Shown: positions 19,354 to 28,949 of the stretch, in pieces | How positions within the stretch are numbered: the first letter of the stretch is position 1 | Layout of the letters: every line of letters starts with the position of its first letter | Assembly (NCBI GenBank): GCA_029261355.1 | Contig: JAJDBM010000024.1 | Span: 310,001-374,000 of the forward strand | Length of the DNA stretch: 64,000 nt | Reading direction: 5' to 3' | DNA from: Nitrospirales bacterium | GTDB lineage: Bacteria; Nitrospirota; Nitrospiria; Nitrospirales; UBA8639 | Program-made: the position numbers and the translations under genes | The notes under the pieces: generated by a model | The model's database searches: none | The model's input: only the letters and a program-made list of their open reading frames with translations | Told to the model about the DNA's origin: nothing

Positions 19354-21351
19354 CTACAAACCCACCTCTATGACAAGATTGTGATACTGATCGACGCTCG
19401 CAGAATCAGTTTCTCCGAGATAAATTGTCGTATCGTCTTGCACAATAATACTTGGGCCTTCTAGATGATGACCTGTTTCCAAAGACGAGCCCCGATAATG
19501 AGGAACGTTTTGAACAATTCCGTGAAGTACGATCGGTCGCTCACACCAAAAGGCTCGAGTCATATCTGGTAAATCGGCTTGATAACGAGGCAATGTCGGT
19601 GGCATCACCATACCCACAGCCCGGACTCGTACATTCACGACTTCAACTTGTGCCTCTTGATGAGAAAAGCCGTAACGTCGTTCGTGAAGCCGGTCGAACG
19701 CTGCTCGAAAATCAAACGTCAAGGGAACCTTGATTTCAAATGATTGTCCCGCATATCGCATATCCAATTCACAATGCACCTCAATATCATCGGACTTCAA
19801 ACCCTGGGCGTTGAGATCTCTCACTCCTTGCACCACAAGAGGTTGAGTCTCACGTTGAAGTTCTTCATAGGACACGTCTCTTGATCTCATCAAAGTCTGG
19901 ACATAGTCCATCTGCACATCTGCGGCAAGCATACCCAATGCTGATAGCGTAGAAGCTTTGGGGGAAATCAAGACTCGGGAGATGCCCAATTGTCTTGCCA
20001 GATCACAGGCATGCAGTCCACCTGCTCCTCCAAAGGACACTAACGTACAATCCCGCGTATCATACCCGCGCTCCACCGAAATCACTCGAATCGCTCGCTC
20101 CATATGAGCGTTGGCGACCTGCACGATACCCAAGGCCATGGCCTGGACTTGAGAGAGACCAGATTGAGGACGAAGAAAAAGATCTTTTGCTAAGCGTTCA
20201 AGTGCCTCGGCTGACTGGCAATGATCTAGCCTCATGGTTCCCCCTAAGAATCCATCATGCGGCAAACGACCCAAGATGAGATTGGCATCGCTCACAGTCG
20301 GCTGTATTCCTCCGAGGCCATAACACACTGGCCCAGGGTCTGCACCAGCACTCTGCGGACCAACTCGAAGCCCACCACCTGCATCACGATAGGCTATTGA
20401 TCCTCCACCAGAGCCCACGGTATGGATATCGATGATCGGTATCCGTACGGGAAATCCCCCAACAGCGGCTTCATTGGTGACGGGAATATGTCCCCGAACT
20501 AAAGAGACATCCGTTGAGGTCCCACCCATATCAAAGGTAATAAGATTCTCATACCCTGCAAGCGTTCCCACGTATCGCGCGCCAACGACACCACCTGCCG
20601 GACCAGACACAATAGACCGCACTCCTTGTCCTCGAGCTTGTTCAACCGAGAGTCTCCCACCATTCGACTGTAAGATATGAAACTCAGATTGTCCCATCGC
20701 CTTCTGGACCTTCGCAAGATAGCGATCAAGGACTGGGGAAACATAGGCATTGATCACGGTGGTGCTGGTTCGTTCATATTCACGAAATTCAGGAACGAGT
20801 TCATGCGACGCGGTCACAAAAAATCCTGCCTCTCGAAAACGAGCCGTCACGATACGTTCATGATCAGGATAGGCGAAGGAAAATAAGAAACTCACGGCGA
20901 CCGATTCGATCTGATCATGTTGTAATACCTCAATGATGCTCTCGACTTCTGTTAGTTGAAGCGGTGTCACCACTATTCCTTGATAATCCACCCGCTCAGT
21001 TATCTCGAAACACCTATCAGAGGGAACTAATGTGATGCAGGGTTCAGGCAAGAGGTCATAGAGGTGCTCGCGAGTCTGTCGCCCAATCACCAACAGATCA
21101 CGAAATCCTTTGGTGGTAATCAAAGCCATTGACGACCCCTTTCGCTCTAGCAGCGCATTGGTCGCCACAGTTGACCCATGGACCACGATACGTTCCTCAC
21201 TATCGGACAATAATGTTAGTCCTTTCAGAACAGCCTTCTCAGGGTGAGAGGGCGTCGAAAGAACTTTAAAACTTCGCAGCGATGCGTCGGTCTCATCATA
21301 GACCACAACATCCGTAAAGGTTCCACCAATATCAATTCCTATCCGTTGCAC
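19354..21351 (-). CDS. hyuA: Hydantoinase A / 5-oxoprolinase family subunit
   Basis: A 665-residue ATP-binding subunit with an acetate-kinase/Hsp70-like fold. It starts with GIDIGGTFTDVVVYD, the phosphate-binding loop of the family, and has SGPAGGVVGA, FDMGGTSTDVSL and VSFGGAGGLHACDLA. It would activate the substrate carbonyl with ATP, and HyuB would complete hydrolysis. GTG 21351 with AGGTGG upstream is the likely start. First gene of the hyuA-hyuB-small-gene operon. Confidence 0.92.
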   Translation of the reverse strand: MQRIGIDIGGTFTDVVVYDETDASLRSFKVLSTPSHPEKAVLKGLTLLSDSEERIVVHGSTVATNALLERKGSSMALITTKGFRDLLVIGRQTREHLYDLLPEPCITLVPSDRCFEITERVDYQGIVVTPLQLTEVESIIEVLQHDQIESVAVSFLFSFAYPDHERIVTARFREAGFFVTASHELVPEFREYERTSTTVINAYVSPVLDRYLAKVQKAMGQSEFHILQSNGGRLSVEQARGQGVRSIVSGPAGGVVGARYVGTLAGYENLITFDMGGTSTDVSLVRGHIPVTNEAAVGGFPVRIPIIDIHTVGSGGGSIAYRDAGGGLRVGPQSAGADPGPVCYGLGGIQPTVSDANLILGRLPHDGFLGGTMRLDHCQSAEALERLAKDLFLRPQSGLSQVQAMALGIVQVANAHMERAIRVISVERGYDTRDCTLVSFGGAGGLHACDLARQLGISRVLISPKASTLSALGMLAADVQMDYVQTLMRSRDVSYEELQRETQPLVVQGVRDLNAQGLKSDDIEVHCELDMRYAGQSFEIKVPLTFDFRAAFDRLHERRYGFSHQEAQVEVVNVRVRAVGMVMPPTLPRYQADLPDMTRAFWCERPIVLHGIVQNVPHYRGSSLETGHHLEGPSIIVQDDTTIYLGETDSASVDQYHNLVIEVGL

Positions 21352-21580
21352 TAGACCACCTGTAATGGAAATATCAAAGGCATGTTACCTTTCAACACGT
21401 AAAACTCTCATCATTTCCCCGTAAACTGGCGAACGATCGTGGTCTAGGACACCTGTAATCTAATAATTTTCATGGAAATGGCGCGACTCATTGAAGAAAT
21501 GGTATCTGAACGACGGAACGAAGATCGAGAGGAAATTCAGAGGAATATAACAGACTACCCTGCTGCCGAATTCACCTATT

Positions 21581-23080
21581 CTACCCTTTGACCGTACCTT
21601 TGAGCATCACGATTCGAGGGCTGCGACTGCCGTTATCTAGGACGCGAATCATCGCGGTGTGAATCCCTGGGGATGCAGAAGTAAACATGACTTGCATGCT
21701 GCATGACTTCCCGGTCAGTAGTGTGGCTTTCACACATTGATTCTCTGTCACAGAAAATGCTTCAGGATTTCGGCCTGCGACTTCCACGTTGACCACTTGA
21801 AGTGGCCCAAGTCCAATATTGGAGAGCCGAACCGTTTGCGCTAGCGGATTCAACTCAACCTGGTCTACCTCAAACTCTATGGAATCAGTACTCATACTAG
21901 CCAGCGGAATGCCTCTCCCACCGCTTAACAGAACGGATATCCCATCAGAGCTGCTATCAGTTGTCACAAGATCAGGTAATTGGTCTCGATCAAAGTCTTC
22001 CACAATGACTGAGGATGGAGCCGCTCCCACACCAAAATGCCCCGCTTTCCGAAAAGTGGCCACTCCTTGCCCCAGTAACACAGACAAGCTATTCGAATCA
22101 CGGTTCGTCACCACAAGATCCAATTCATCATCACCATCTAAGTCACGAATCGCTAACGCGACAGGACTAAACCCAACCTTATTCGCCCCACGATTCACAA
22201 ATTGGCCTTGTTCATCCTGCAATAAGACGATCACACTATCAGAAAAAATGCTTGTCACAACTAAATCACCACGTCCATCACCATTCAAATCATCCCCAGC
22301 GATCGCACTTAAGGTCAACCCAGCATTGATTTCATCTTTCACCACAAACGTCCCGTCCCCCTGATTCGCTAATACCGCAATAACACCATTTGGGGTACGC
22401 CAGCTTGGTTGACTCCATGTGATGGCCATATCTGCCAGTCCATCACCAGTTAAGTCATGAACATAGACTCCAGTTGGAAACATGCCGTCACGCCCCTCTG
22501 TCTCATAGAACGTCGGTAAGTGAAAATCGCCAGATCCCTTGTTCAACAAGACACCCACACTAAAGGGAGGATAGTATCCAAAACGCCCGCTGTTCGTTGT
22601 CACAATATCGATGCCGTCCTTACCATCAACATCAGACAGTGCCAAAAACGTGGTCCCTTTTCCCGAGGGATAACTCCCAGTCTGTTCAAAAAACCCATCG
22701 CCTTTACCCGTGAGGACGACAACCTGATCTGCCCCACTCGTGGCCACCACAAGATCTAAGATGTTGTCAGCATTCAGGTCTCTGGCCGCGACCGCCATGG
22801 GAATTTTCCCGACGCCAAAAGACACGGCAGACTGAAACGTTCCATTACCATTCCCTAAGAGGATAGAAACATCGTCTGAAGTACTATTGACCGTCGCGAC
22901 ATCACGCAACCCATCATGGTTAAAATCTCCACTTGCCATCGCTTGTGGAGTGCGCCCCACTGGAGTACTTGCGGTGGGGGTATACACAAGGTTTTGGGCA
23001 AAAACGGGAATGCTAATTATGGATGTCAACGACAGACCGATGACACATTGGATCAAGCTTCTGATTGAACCTCTCATCAT
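21581..23080 (-). CDS. Secreted FG-GAP/VCBS beta-propeller protein
   Basis: A 499-residue exported protein with a signal peptide (MMRGSIRSLIQCVIGLSL, cleavage near VFAQ). About seven repeats of the form GDFNHDGLRDVAT...VSILLGNGNGTF follow. These are FG-GAP/VCBS blades with Ca-binding DxNxDGxxD loops. The last 110 residues form an Ig-like ASH-type domain (VRLSNIGLGPLQVVNVEV and SCSMQVMFTSASPG). Such proteins are surface or extracellular adhesins or binding proteins. A GTG at 23089 extends the frame by three residues. The small gene upstream ends just before it. Confidence 0.85.
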   Translation of the reverse strand: MMRGSIRSLIQCVIGLSLTSIISIPVFAQNLVYTPTASTPVGRTPQAMASGDFNHDGLRDVATVNSTSDDVSILLGNGNGTFQSAVSFGVGKIPMAVAARDLNADNILDLVVATSGADQVVVLTGKGDGFFEQTGSYPSGKGTTFLALSDVDGKDGIDIVTTNSGRFGYYPPFSVGVLLNKGSGDFHLPTFYETEGRDGMFPTGVYVHDLTGDGLADMAITWSQPSWRTPNGVIAVLANQGDGTFVVKDEINAGLTLSAIAGDDLNGDGRGDLVVTSIFSDSVIVLLQDEQGQFVNRGANKVGFSPVALAIRDLDGDDELDLVVTNRDSNSLSVLLGQGVATFRKAGHFGVGAAPSSVIVEDFDRDQLPDLVTTDSSSDGISVLLSGGRGIPLASMSTDSIEFEVDQVELNPLAQTVRLSNIGLGPLQVVNVEVAGRNPEAFSVTENQCVKATLLTGKSCSMQVMFTSASPGIHTAMIRVLDNGSRSPRIVMLKGTVKG

Positions 23081-23089
23081 AACGTACAC

Positions 23090-23350
23090 TCAATTGTCGT
23101 TAGGGATGGTATAGTCTTTTATTAAGGCCACTTCAATGGCTTCCGTTTGCGCAATGCCACGATTACGCACATGGGCGGCCCAAGATGGATACTTTCTCAA
23201 CGTGGTAAAGATAGACTTCACTACATCCGGCATCACCCGTGCTTCCCAATCATGCAACCATGCCTGTTCATCATCGTCTCCCTCATAGTCATCAGGAAAT
23301 TTGGCCTCTAACGAAAACGACACAGTAAAGGTCTTTTCTTCATGATACAT
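23090..23350 (-). CDS. Small conserved-looking protein, function unknown
   Basis: An 86-residue soluble protein starting at ATG 23350 with AAAGGGG upstream. It is acidic in the first third (FPDDYEGDDDEQAWLHDWE) and contains RVMPDVVKSIFTTLRKYPSW. I know no named family. Its stop codon is directly followed by the FG-GAP gene, so the two probably share a transcript. Confidence 0.75.
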   Translation of the reverse strand: MYHEEKTFTVSFSLEAKFPDDYEGDDDEQAWLHDWEARVMPDVVKSIFTTLRKYPSWAAHVRNRGIAQTEAIEVALIKDYTIPNDN

Positions 23351-23470
23351 AATCTCATCCCCTTTGTACGAACTATAGATTGCCTACCAAAATCTAACGC
23401 ATTTGTCAGGTACTGCGCATGTTTTCTATAATCATATTCAGACTATTTAACATGAAGGAGGCTGACAGTC

Positions 23471-23698
23471 ATGCCTATTTTCTCGTATATCTGCCAAGAA
23501 TGTTCCCATCCATTTGACTCCATTGTCCAAGGATCCATGATCCCAGAATGCCCTCAATGCCAGACAACAAATCTCGAGAAACAGCTATCGGCCTTTGCCG
23601 TAGGGGGAAGTGATGGAGACTCTAGTATGGAAGGAGGGCCAGGAGGCTGCGGTTCGTGCGGTGACCCACGCGGGCCTGGAGCCTGCTCAATGAATTAG
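23471..23698 (+). CDS. FmdB-family zinc-ribbon protein
   Basis: A 75-residue protein with the FmdB-type N-terminus MPIFSYICQECSHPFDSIVQ, followed by a second Cys pair in PECPQC that completes a zinc ribbon. The C-terminal tail is Gly-rich with extra Cys residues (GGCGSCGDPRGPGACSMN). It is a putative regulatory protein of unclear target. A strong ribosome site (GAAGGAGG) precedes ATG 23471. Confidence 0.9.
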   Translation: MPIFSYICQECSHPFDSIVQGSMIPECPQCQTTNLEKQLSAFAVGGSDGDSSMEGGPGGCGSCGDPRGPGACSMN

Positions 23699-23724
23699 GC
23701 TCTACAGTTGTTCATCTGTCAGTT

Positions 23725-23760
23725 GTGACTCATTTCACACTTTCAATTCTTGTGAGTCAC
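23725..23760. repeat. Inverted repeat downstream of the FmdB gene
   Basis: GTGACTCA at 23725-23732 pairs with TGAGTCAC at 23753-23760 around a 20-base AT-rich loop. It lies between the FmdB-type gene and the SnoaL-like gene. It may be an operator or a weak terminator. Confidence 0.35.
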
Positions 23761-23798
23761 TCCATATCTACCTCAATTCATCCTGGAGGATTTCAATC

Positions 23799-24176
23799 AT
23801 GTCAGCCACTCAAATTGGACAAGAACTCGTCGCACTCTGTCAGCAAGGAAAAAACATGGACGCAATTGAAAAATTCTACTGCCCAAACATCGTCAGCGTT
23901 GAAGCCATGGCGATACCAGGCATGGAACAAACACAGAACGGAATCGAGGCCATCAAAGGGAAAAATGCCTGGTGGGGCGCAAACCACGAAGTGCATGGAG
24001 GAGAAGTCAGTGGCCCCTTCCCCAATGGAGATCGATTTGCCGTGCGGTTCAAGTATGATGTCACCCCTAAACATACGGGGAAACGAATGACGATGGAAGA
24101 GGTCGGCCTGTATACCGTCGAAGGCGACAAGATCGTTAAGGAAGAGTTTTTCTACATGACTGGGGACTGTAGTTAA
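23799..24176 (+). CDS. SnoaL-like (NTF2-fold) protein
   Basis: A 125-residue soluble protein of the SnoaL/NTF2-like superfamily. It has the helical start SATQIGQELVALCQQGKNMD, then FYCPNIVSVEAM and strands ending in GLYTVEGDKIVKEEFFYM. Fold members are small enzymes, binding proteins or scaffolds, and no activity can be assigned. TGGAGG lies nine bases before ATG 23799. A clear terminator follows. Confidence 0.85.
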   Translation: MSATQIGQELVALCQQGKNMDAIEKFYCPNIVSVEAMAIPGMEQTQNGIEAIKGKNAWWGANHEVHGGEVSGPFPNGDRFAVRFKYDVTPKHTGKRMTMEEVGLYTVEGDKIVKEEFFYMTGDCS

Positions 24177-24240
24177 TTTCTGATTCAGAATTCGCAACCC
24201 AGACATACAGCAAGATACGGCGATACTTGTCATCTCACAA

Positions 24241-24270
24241 GGGGAATAGTCTATCTATTCCCCTTTTTTT
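24241..24270 (+). terminator. Rho-independent terminator after the SnoaL-like gene
   Basis: GGGGAATAG pairs perfectly with CTATTCCCC around a five-base loop and is followed by seven T residues. It lies 64 bases after the SnoaL-like stop codon. Confidence 0.92.
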
Positions 24271-24633
24271 ATTCTCTAACCTAACGGAGTATTTAAGAAC
24301 CATTTCACACCGACTCCGATCTTGGCCTGCAAAATAAAAAATGTCACTGGGGAACAACACCGCATTCTATTTTTCAAGGAAGATTACTCCCCACGCCCAA
24401 CACAAATTCGAATGCGCTGCCGGGAACGGTGCCTCATTCTGTAGAGAATTGTAGCAAAAAACTGGTGGGAGAATATCAGGGAACCGCGCTCTCACCTCAT
24501 TGCCAACGTATTCTGAGACCATGTGCCGACCAGAAGAAAATGCACGATCAGTGCCCCCGGCTTACTTGACAAACCCCTCTATACCAAATCAATAATACTG
24601 TGATTATTTATTAATAAAATCGAAGGTCTCATC
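24271..24633. other. Intergenic region upstream of the large secreted protein
   Basis: 363 bases without a gene. A TTGACA at 24566-24571 with TCAATA 17 bases later is a possible promoter for the gene at 24634. Its -10 match is poor. Confidence 0.3.
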
Positions 24634-27600
24634 ATGCGCTTGATTCACGTATTGCTTAGTTTAGTTTTCCTCCTCAGCATGAATCTATCCCAGGTCAGTG
24701 CCGCGACCAATACAATTTCCATTTTCGACACGAGCGGGACAACTCAAGTTAATCGTCCCATCTCAATCGCACGCCCATTTCGAAAAGGAAATATTCCAAA
24801 TTTTGCACAAGCCAAGATAAATGGAACGGCTGTACTCACCCAATGTGATGTCAAGAACCGTTGGGCAGATGGGTCCTTAAAATATGCGATCGTGAGTTTT
24901 ATTATTCCCTCACTTGATTCAAATGGATCAGTTGCTGTGGAGTTTGTGGACCAGACATCCGGCAATAACACTGGATTCCTCAACCAATCTCAAATGTTAA
25001 ATGCTGGCTATAACTTTGACGCAACTATTGAAATGGTAGGCACTGGGAACCGATCGGTCAGCGCAAGATCAATGCTCACCAATGGAAAATTCCGGTATTG
25101 GCTACAGGGTCCCATTGTGACAGCTGTAATTATTGAAGATCGCACATTAGCCAGGACTTATGACCAAGACTTTGGGGATGGTAGTAAGGCTCTCCACCCC
25201 ATCTTTGAGTCATGGTTTTACCCGCAAGGCAATCAAGTCAAAGTAGGCTATACAATCGAAAATATTTGGGCTAGCAATGATGCCTCGAAAAGTATGCGAG
25301 ACCTCTCCTATAGCATCACCCTCAAGGCAGGAAACACGAACCCGACAACAAAATGGACCCACTCATCATTTAACCATATTGGGCAATCACGTTGGCATAA
25401 AACGTTCCGTCTAGGAAGTGATCTAAATTCCGTGCGTGTCGATCACAATCTTGACTATCTGATCACAACAGGAGCCATCCCTCACTACGATTCACCTTTA
25501 ATCGTGGCTTCGACACCGGAAAGTATGCGCTATAGTACATTTCAACAATATAACGGGACACTGGACGGGAGCGACGGTGGCAATCCCGCAAACATGGGAA
25601 ATTATGAAAAAGCTCTTAATGCTCCAGGGGCAAACGATTGGATTGGCCTCCAAAAAACATGGGAAATTCTCTGGCTGTACTCTATGAGTGAGCGTGGCTT
25701 CGAGATGGTGCTAGGCAATGCCGACTTAATGGGGCGAGTGCCAATATATCTTCGAGAGGCTGACTCCCAAGCAGGGAGTGGAAACTTCTTCGATCAAACC
25801 TGGAGCCGGAACTCTAACCTCACTAGGCAAGGAGTGAATCTCGGAACAGGATCAATTGACACGTTTGGTCGAATTGTCTCTATTAATGCTCGACCTACCA
25901 GCACATTTTCCGGATTGTCAGACCCAGGAAATAGTACGGACAAAATTCAAAGAGGTTCCATAACCAGGGACGGATGGACACAGACAGATTCGAGTCATTA
26001 TACAGACGCCTGTTACACCGCCTACCTCTTCACTGGACGCTATTACTACCTCGAATGTTTACAAATGGATGCTAACTTCCGCCTTGGGTGGAAGCAAGCA
26101 GGGTGGAATAGCACGCATGCCCGGCCTGGCAATGAAGGCCTGCTGAACAACACTAACATTCGAACCGATGCATGGGGGACGAAAGTTCTCGTCTATGCGG
26201 CTTTTATATCTCCCGATGGAGAACCAGAACAAGCCTACTTCATCGACAAACTTCGAAACAACATGACGGCCTGGGAAGGTGTACAAGATCTCTCGCCAAC
26301 ATATTTAGGAAAAGATGAGATCTGGAACTGGGGACGAAATGTACGAACAACAAACCTCTATTGGGCGTTCCCAGGTAAACAGCCCTCACCGTTAGGACAG
26401 TGGAGCACAGGTACGAGCGCATTCATTCAACCTCCACTCAACAATAATGGGTCTCTGACTCATGCCACATCGCCATGGGAAGAAAATTTCATGCTTTCCG
26501 TATTAGGAATGGCGAAGCAAATGGAAGTAGCCGATACAACAAAGCTCATAACCTTCATGGCTAAAAAACGGTTTCATATTAACCTTGATGGCACACCAAC
26601 TAACCTTCACAACTTCATAGAAGCCTATCGCGATCCGACGATTGAAACATCTACCGGCCAATGGATTGCAGACTTTAGTACATTTGTAAGCCACTATCTC
26701 CCATCGACGGAGCCGTATACGCAACGGAGAAGCGATCTCTCCACCGATCACAGCTACGCCTTCATTGCCTTGTCGGCTGATAGTTTTCTTACTCCCTACA
26801 ATGTGGATGGACTAAGTGGGCAAGACAGTTGGAACGCGAATAAAGCTAACACACCACATCAAAACCGGTTTGAAACTCAAAGCCCCAAATGGGCACTCAC
26901 CCCAATGCCATCTTCAGTGACGCCAACAACAGCAACACTCACCATCACAATACTAGGAAATGGCAGTGGTACTGTCACAAGTACCCCGTCGGGGATTAAC
27001 TGTACGGACGGCAACGGAACCTGTACTTTTAATTTTACCCAAGGAGCCTCCGTGACATTGACGAATTCGCCTGTGGAAGGTTCAACATTTGGTGGGTGGA
27101 CTGGAATCACAGACTGTAGAGACGGGATCGTAACGTTGAGTGTATCCGTCTCCTGCACGGCCACCTTTACGCTCTCCACAACAACAACTAGCCCATCGCT
27201 CACCAACCCCTCACCAGGATCAATCTTGTCTGGCTCATCTGTTACCTTTGCCTGGGCAGCTAACGGAACTGCCGTGGAAGAGTGGTGGTTGTATGTCGGG
27301 AGCAGTCAAGGGGCACAAAACATCTTAACGAGTGGAAGTATCCCTGCGACGACGTTCTCACGAAATATCACAGGGCTTCCGACCAGTGGCAATCCAGTGC
27401 ATGTGCGGCTCTGGTACAGAATCGGGAGCACTTGGCTGTCACAGGACTTTACCTATACTGCTGCAACAGGAGGGGGGAGTCCCCCAACTATGACCACACC
27501 GACCCCAGGCTCAATGTTATCCGGCAGCTCTGAAACGTTCACGTGGGCGGCCAATGGGACTGCCGTGGATGAGTGGTGGCTGTATGTCGGAAGCAGTCAA

Positions 27601-28605
27601 GGGGCACAAGATGTCTTAACAAGTGGGAGTATCTCCCCCGCGACGTTCTCGCGAAACATCACAGGGCTTCCAACCAATGGCACGTCGGTTTGGGTCCGGC
27701 TTTGGTACAGAATCGGGAGCACCTGGTTGTCTCGTGACTTTACCTATACCGCCTCGAACGGCAGTGGGAACCCTACACATCTGTTAACTCTTACGAAACA
27801 GGGATCGGGAAGTGGCACAGTGGTTAGCAATCCAGCTGGGATTAACTGTGGGAATACCTGTACGGCGTCGTATGCGGCTTCGACCCCCGTGACCCTCACT
27901 GCCACCGCATCTAGTGGGTCAAACATCGTCAGCTGGAGTGACGGCGGATGTAATGGAAATAGCTCTACCTGTACCATCACTCTGACTCAAAATGAGACCA
28001 TCATCGTGACCTTTAACCAGGCTACCATCGGCCTGCCCGCCATAACCAGTCCAACAGCCGACAGCATATTAACGGGGACAACCCAGACACTTACCTGGGC
28101 TGACAATGGAACTGCCGTGGAGGAATGGTGGTTGTATGTCGGGAGCAGTCAAGGGGCAGAAGATGTCTTAACAAGTGGGAGTATCTCCCCCACGACGTTC
28201 TCGCGAAACATCACAGGGCTTCCAACCAATGGCACGTCGGTTTGGGTCCGGCTTTGGTACAGAATCGGGAGCACCTGGTTGTCACAGGACTTTACTTATA
28301 CCGCTGCAAATGGAGGAGTGAGTGCCCCTATCATAACCTCGCCGAGCCCAGGCTCAACATTATCCAGCAGCTCCGAAACGTTCACATGGGCGGCCAATGG
28401 AACAGCCGTGGAGGAATGGTGGTTGTATGTTGGGAGTAGTCAAGGGGCAAAAGATGGGTTCACGAGTGGAAGCATCCCCGCGACGACGTTCTCACGAAAT
28501 GTCACAGGGCTTCCAACGAATAGCACGCCGGTTTGGGTCCGGCTTTGGTGGCGAACATCGGCCGCAGGATGGCAGTCCGCAGATTTTCAATATTCGACAG
28601 AGTAG
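24634..28605 (+). CDS. Large secreted mosaic protein, possible polysaccharide-active enzyme
   Basis: A 1323-residue exported protein with a cleaved signal peptide (residues 1-23, ending VSAA). Residues about 25-760 look like one large extracellular domain with many aromatic residues (NRWADGSLKYAIVSFIIP, FRYWLQGPIVTAVIIEDR, YYLECLQMDANFRLGWKQ). They remind me of exo-rhamnogalacturonan-lyase-like proteins (PcRGLX/YetA), a weak resemblance. The tail is B-A-A-B-A-A. B (about 768-850 and 1046-1130) is an InlB-type Cys repeat. A (four copies of about 95 residues) carries EEWWLYVGSSQGA and VRLWYRIGSTWLS. GAAGG precedes ATG 24634. Confidence 0.8.
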   Translation: MRLIHVLLSLVFLLSMNLSQVSAATNTISIFDTSGTTQVNRPISIARPFRKGNIPNFAQAKINGTAVLTQCDVKNRWADGSLKYAIVSFIIPSLDSNGSVAVEFVDQTSGNNTGFLNQSQMLNAGYNFDATIEMVGTGNRSVSARSMLTNGKFRYWLQGPIVTAVIIEDRTLARTYDQDFGDGSKALHPIFESWFYPQGNQVKVGYTIENIWASNDASKSMRDLSYSITLKAGNTNPTTKWTHSSFNHIGQSRWHKTFRLGSDLNSVRVDHNLDYLITTGAIPHYDSPLIVASTPESMRYSTFQQYNGTLDGSDGGNPANMGNYEKALNAPGANDWIGLQKTWEILWLYSMSERGFEMVLGNADLMGRVPIYLREADSQAGSGNFFDQTWSRNSNLTRQGVNLGTGSIDTFGRIVSINARPTSTFSGLSDPGNSTDKIQRGSITRDGWTQTDSSHYTDACYTAYLFTGRYYYLECLQMDANFRLGWKQAGWNSTHARPGNEGLLNNTNIRTDAWGTKVLVYAAFISPDGEPEQAYFIDKLRNNMTAWEGVQDLSPTYLGKDEIWNWGRNVRTTNLYWAFPGKQPSPLGQWSTGTSAFIQPPLNNNGSLTHATSPWEENFMLSVLGMAKQMEVADTTKLITFMAKKRFHINLDGTPTNLHNFIEAYRDPTIETSTGQWIADFSTFVSHYLPSTEPYTQRRSDLSTDHSYAFIALSADSFLTPYNVDGLSGQDSWNANKANTPHQNRFETQSPKWALTPMPSSVTPTTATLTITILGNGSGTVTSTPSGINCTDGNGTCTFNFTQGASVTLTNSPVEGSTFGGWTGITDCRDGIVTLSVSVSCTATFTLSTTTTSPSLTNPSPGSILSGSSVTFAWAANGTAVEEWWLYVGSSQGAQNILTSGSIPATTFSRNITGLPTSGNPVHVRLWYRIGSTWLSQDFTYTAATGGGSPPTMTTPTPGSMLSGSSETFTWAANGTAVDEWWLYVGSSQGAQDVLTSGSISPATFSRNITGLPTNGTSVWVRLWYRIGSTWLSRDFTYTASNGSGNPTHLLTLTKQGSGSGTVVSNPAGINCGNTCTASYAASTPVTLTATASSGSNIVSWSDGGCNGNSSTCTITLTQNETIIVTFNQATIGLPAITSPTADSILTGTTQTLTWADNGTAVEEWWLYVGSSQGAEDVLTSGSISPTTFSRNITGLPTNGTSVWVRLWYRIGSTWLSQDFTYTAANGGVSAPIITSPSPGSTLSSSSETFTWAANGTAVEEWWLYVGSSQGAKDGFTSGSIPATTFSRNVTGLPTNSTPVWVRLWWRTSAAGWQSADFQYSTE
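27184..28602 (+). repeat. Four ~291-base repeats in the tail of the secreted protein
   Basis: The motif encoding GTAVEEWWLYVGSSQGA begins at 27265, 27556, 28108 and 28399. The first and last pairs are exactly 291 bases apart, and the middle pair is separated by an inserted Cys-repeat domain. Long stretches are nearly identical at DNA level, which suggests recent duplication or gene conversion. Confidence 0.9.
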
Positions 28606-28703
28606 AAGCGATATTATCAGACATGAATTACGTAAGGGTATCTCTGAAAACTCCTGACAATTCTGTCGGACTGTGGCATAAGTCTCCTTCAAGGAGGACG
28701 GCT

Positions 28704-28928
28704 CATGGACACACCTGGCCAACTCGGGTTCTTTGACCTCACTCACCCTACGACGCCCTGACCCAGAAGGGGGATCCCTTAGAGCAACTCGCCCAGCGGA
28801 TCCCCGATGCCAAGACTATCTGGCTGTTTCGCGAGACGTTGCCCCAGACCGGGGGTCGTGGACAGACTCTTCAAGCAATTTGACATGTATCTGGCGGGCC
28901 AGGGGTGGCAAGCTCGTGGCGGCAAACT
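28704..28928 (+). pseudogene. IS5-family transposase remnant
   Basis: Frameshifted pieces read MDTPGQLGFFDLTH, then YDALTQKGDPLEQLA joined directly to QRIPDAKTIWLFRETL, then RLFKQFDMYLAGQGWQARGG. In intact IS5 transposases about 80 residues separate the second and third pieces, so an internal deletion is present as well as frameshifts. An IS3-type element interrupts it on the right. Confidence 0.8.
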
Positions 28929-28949
28929 TGAAAGCTTCCCCGTCAAGCG

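Noticed and set aside
23802-24233. 143-codon open frame opposite the SnoaL-like gene
   Set aside because: Antisense to a well-supported gene with ribosome site and terminator.
27184-28602. Repeats considered as a CRISPR-like array
   Set aside because: The units are long in-frame coding domains, not short repeats with unique spacers.
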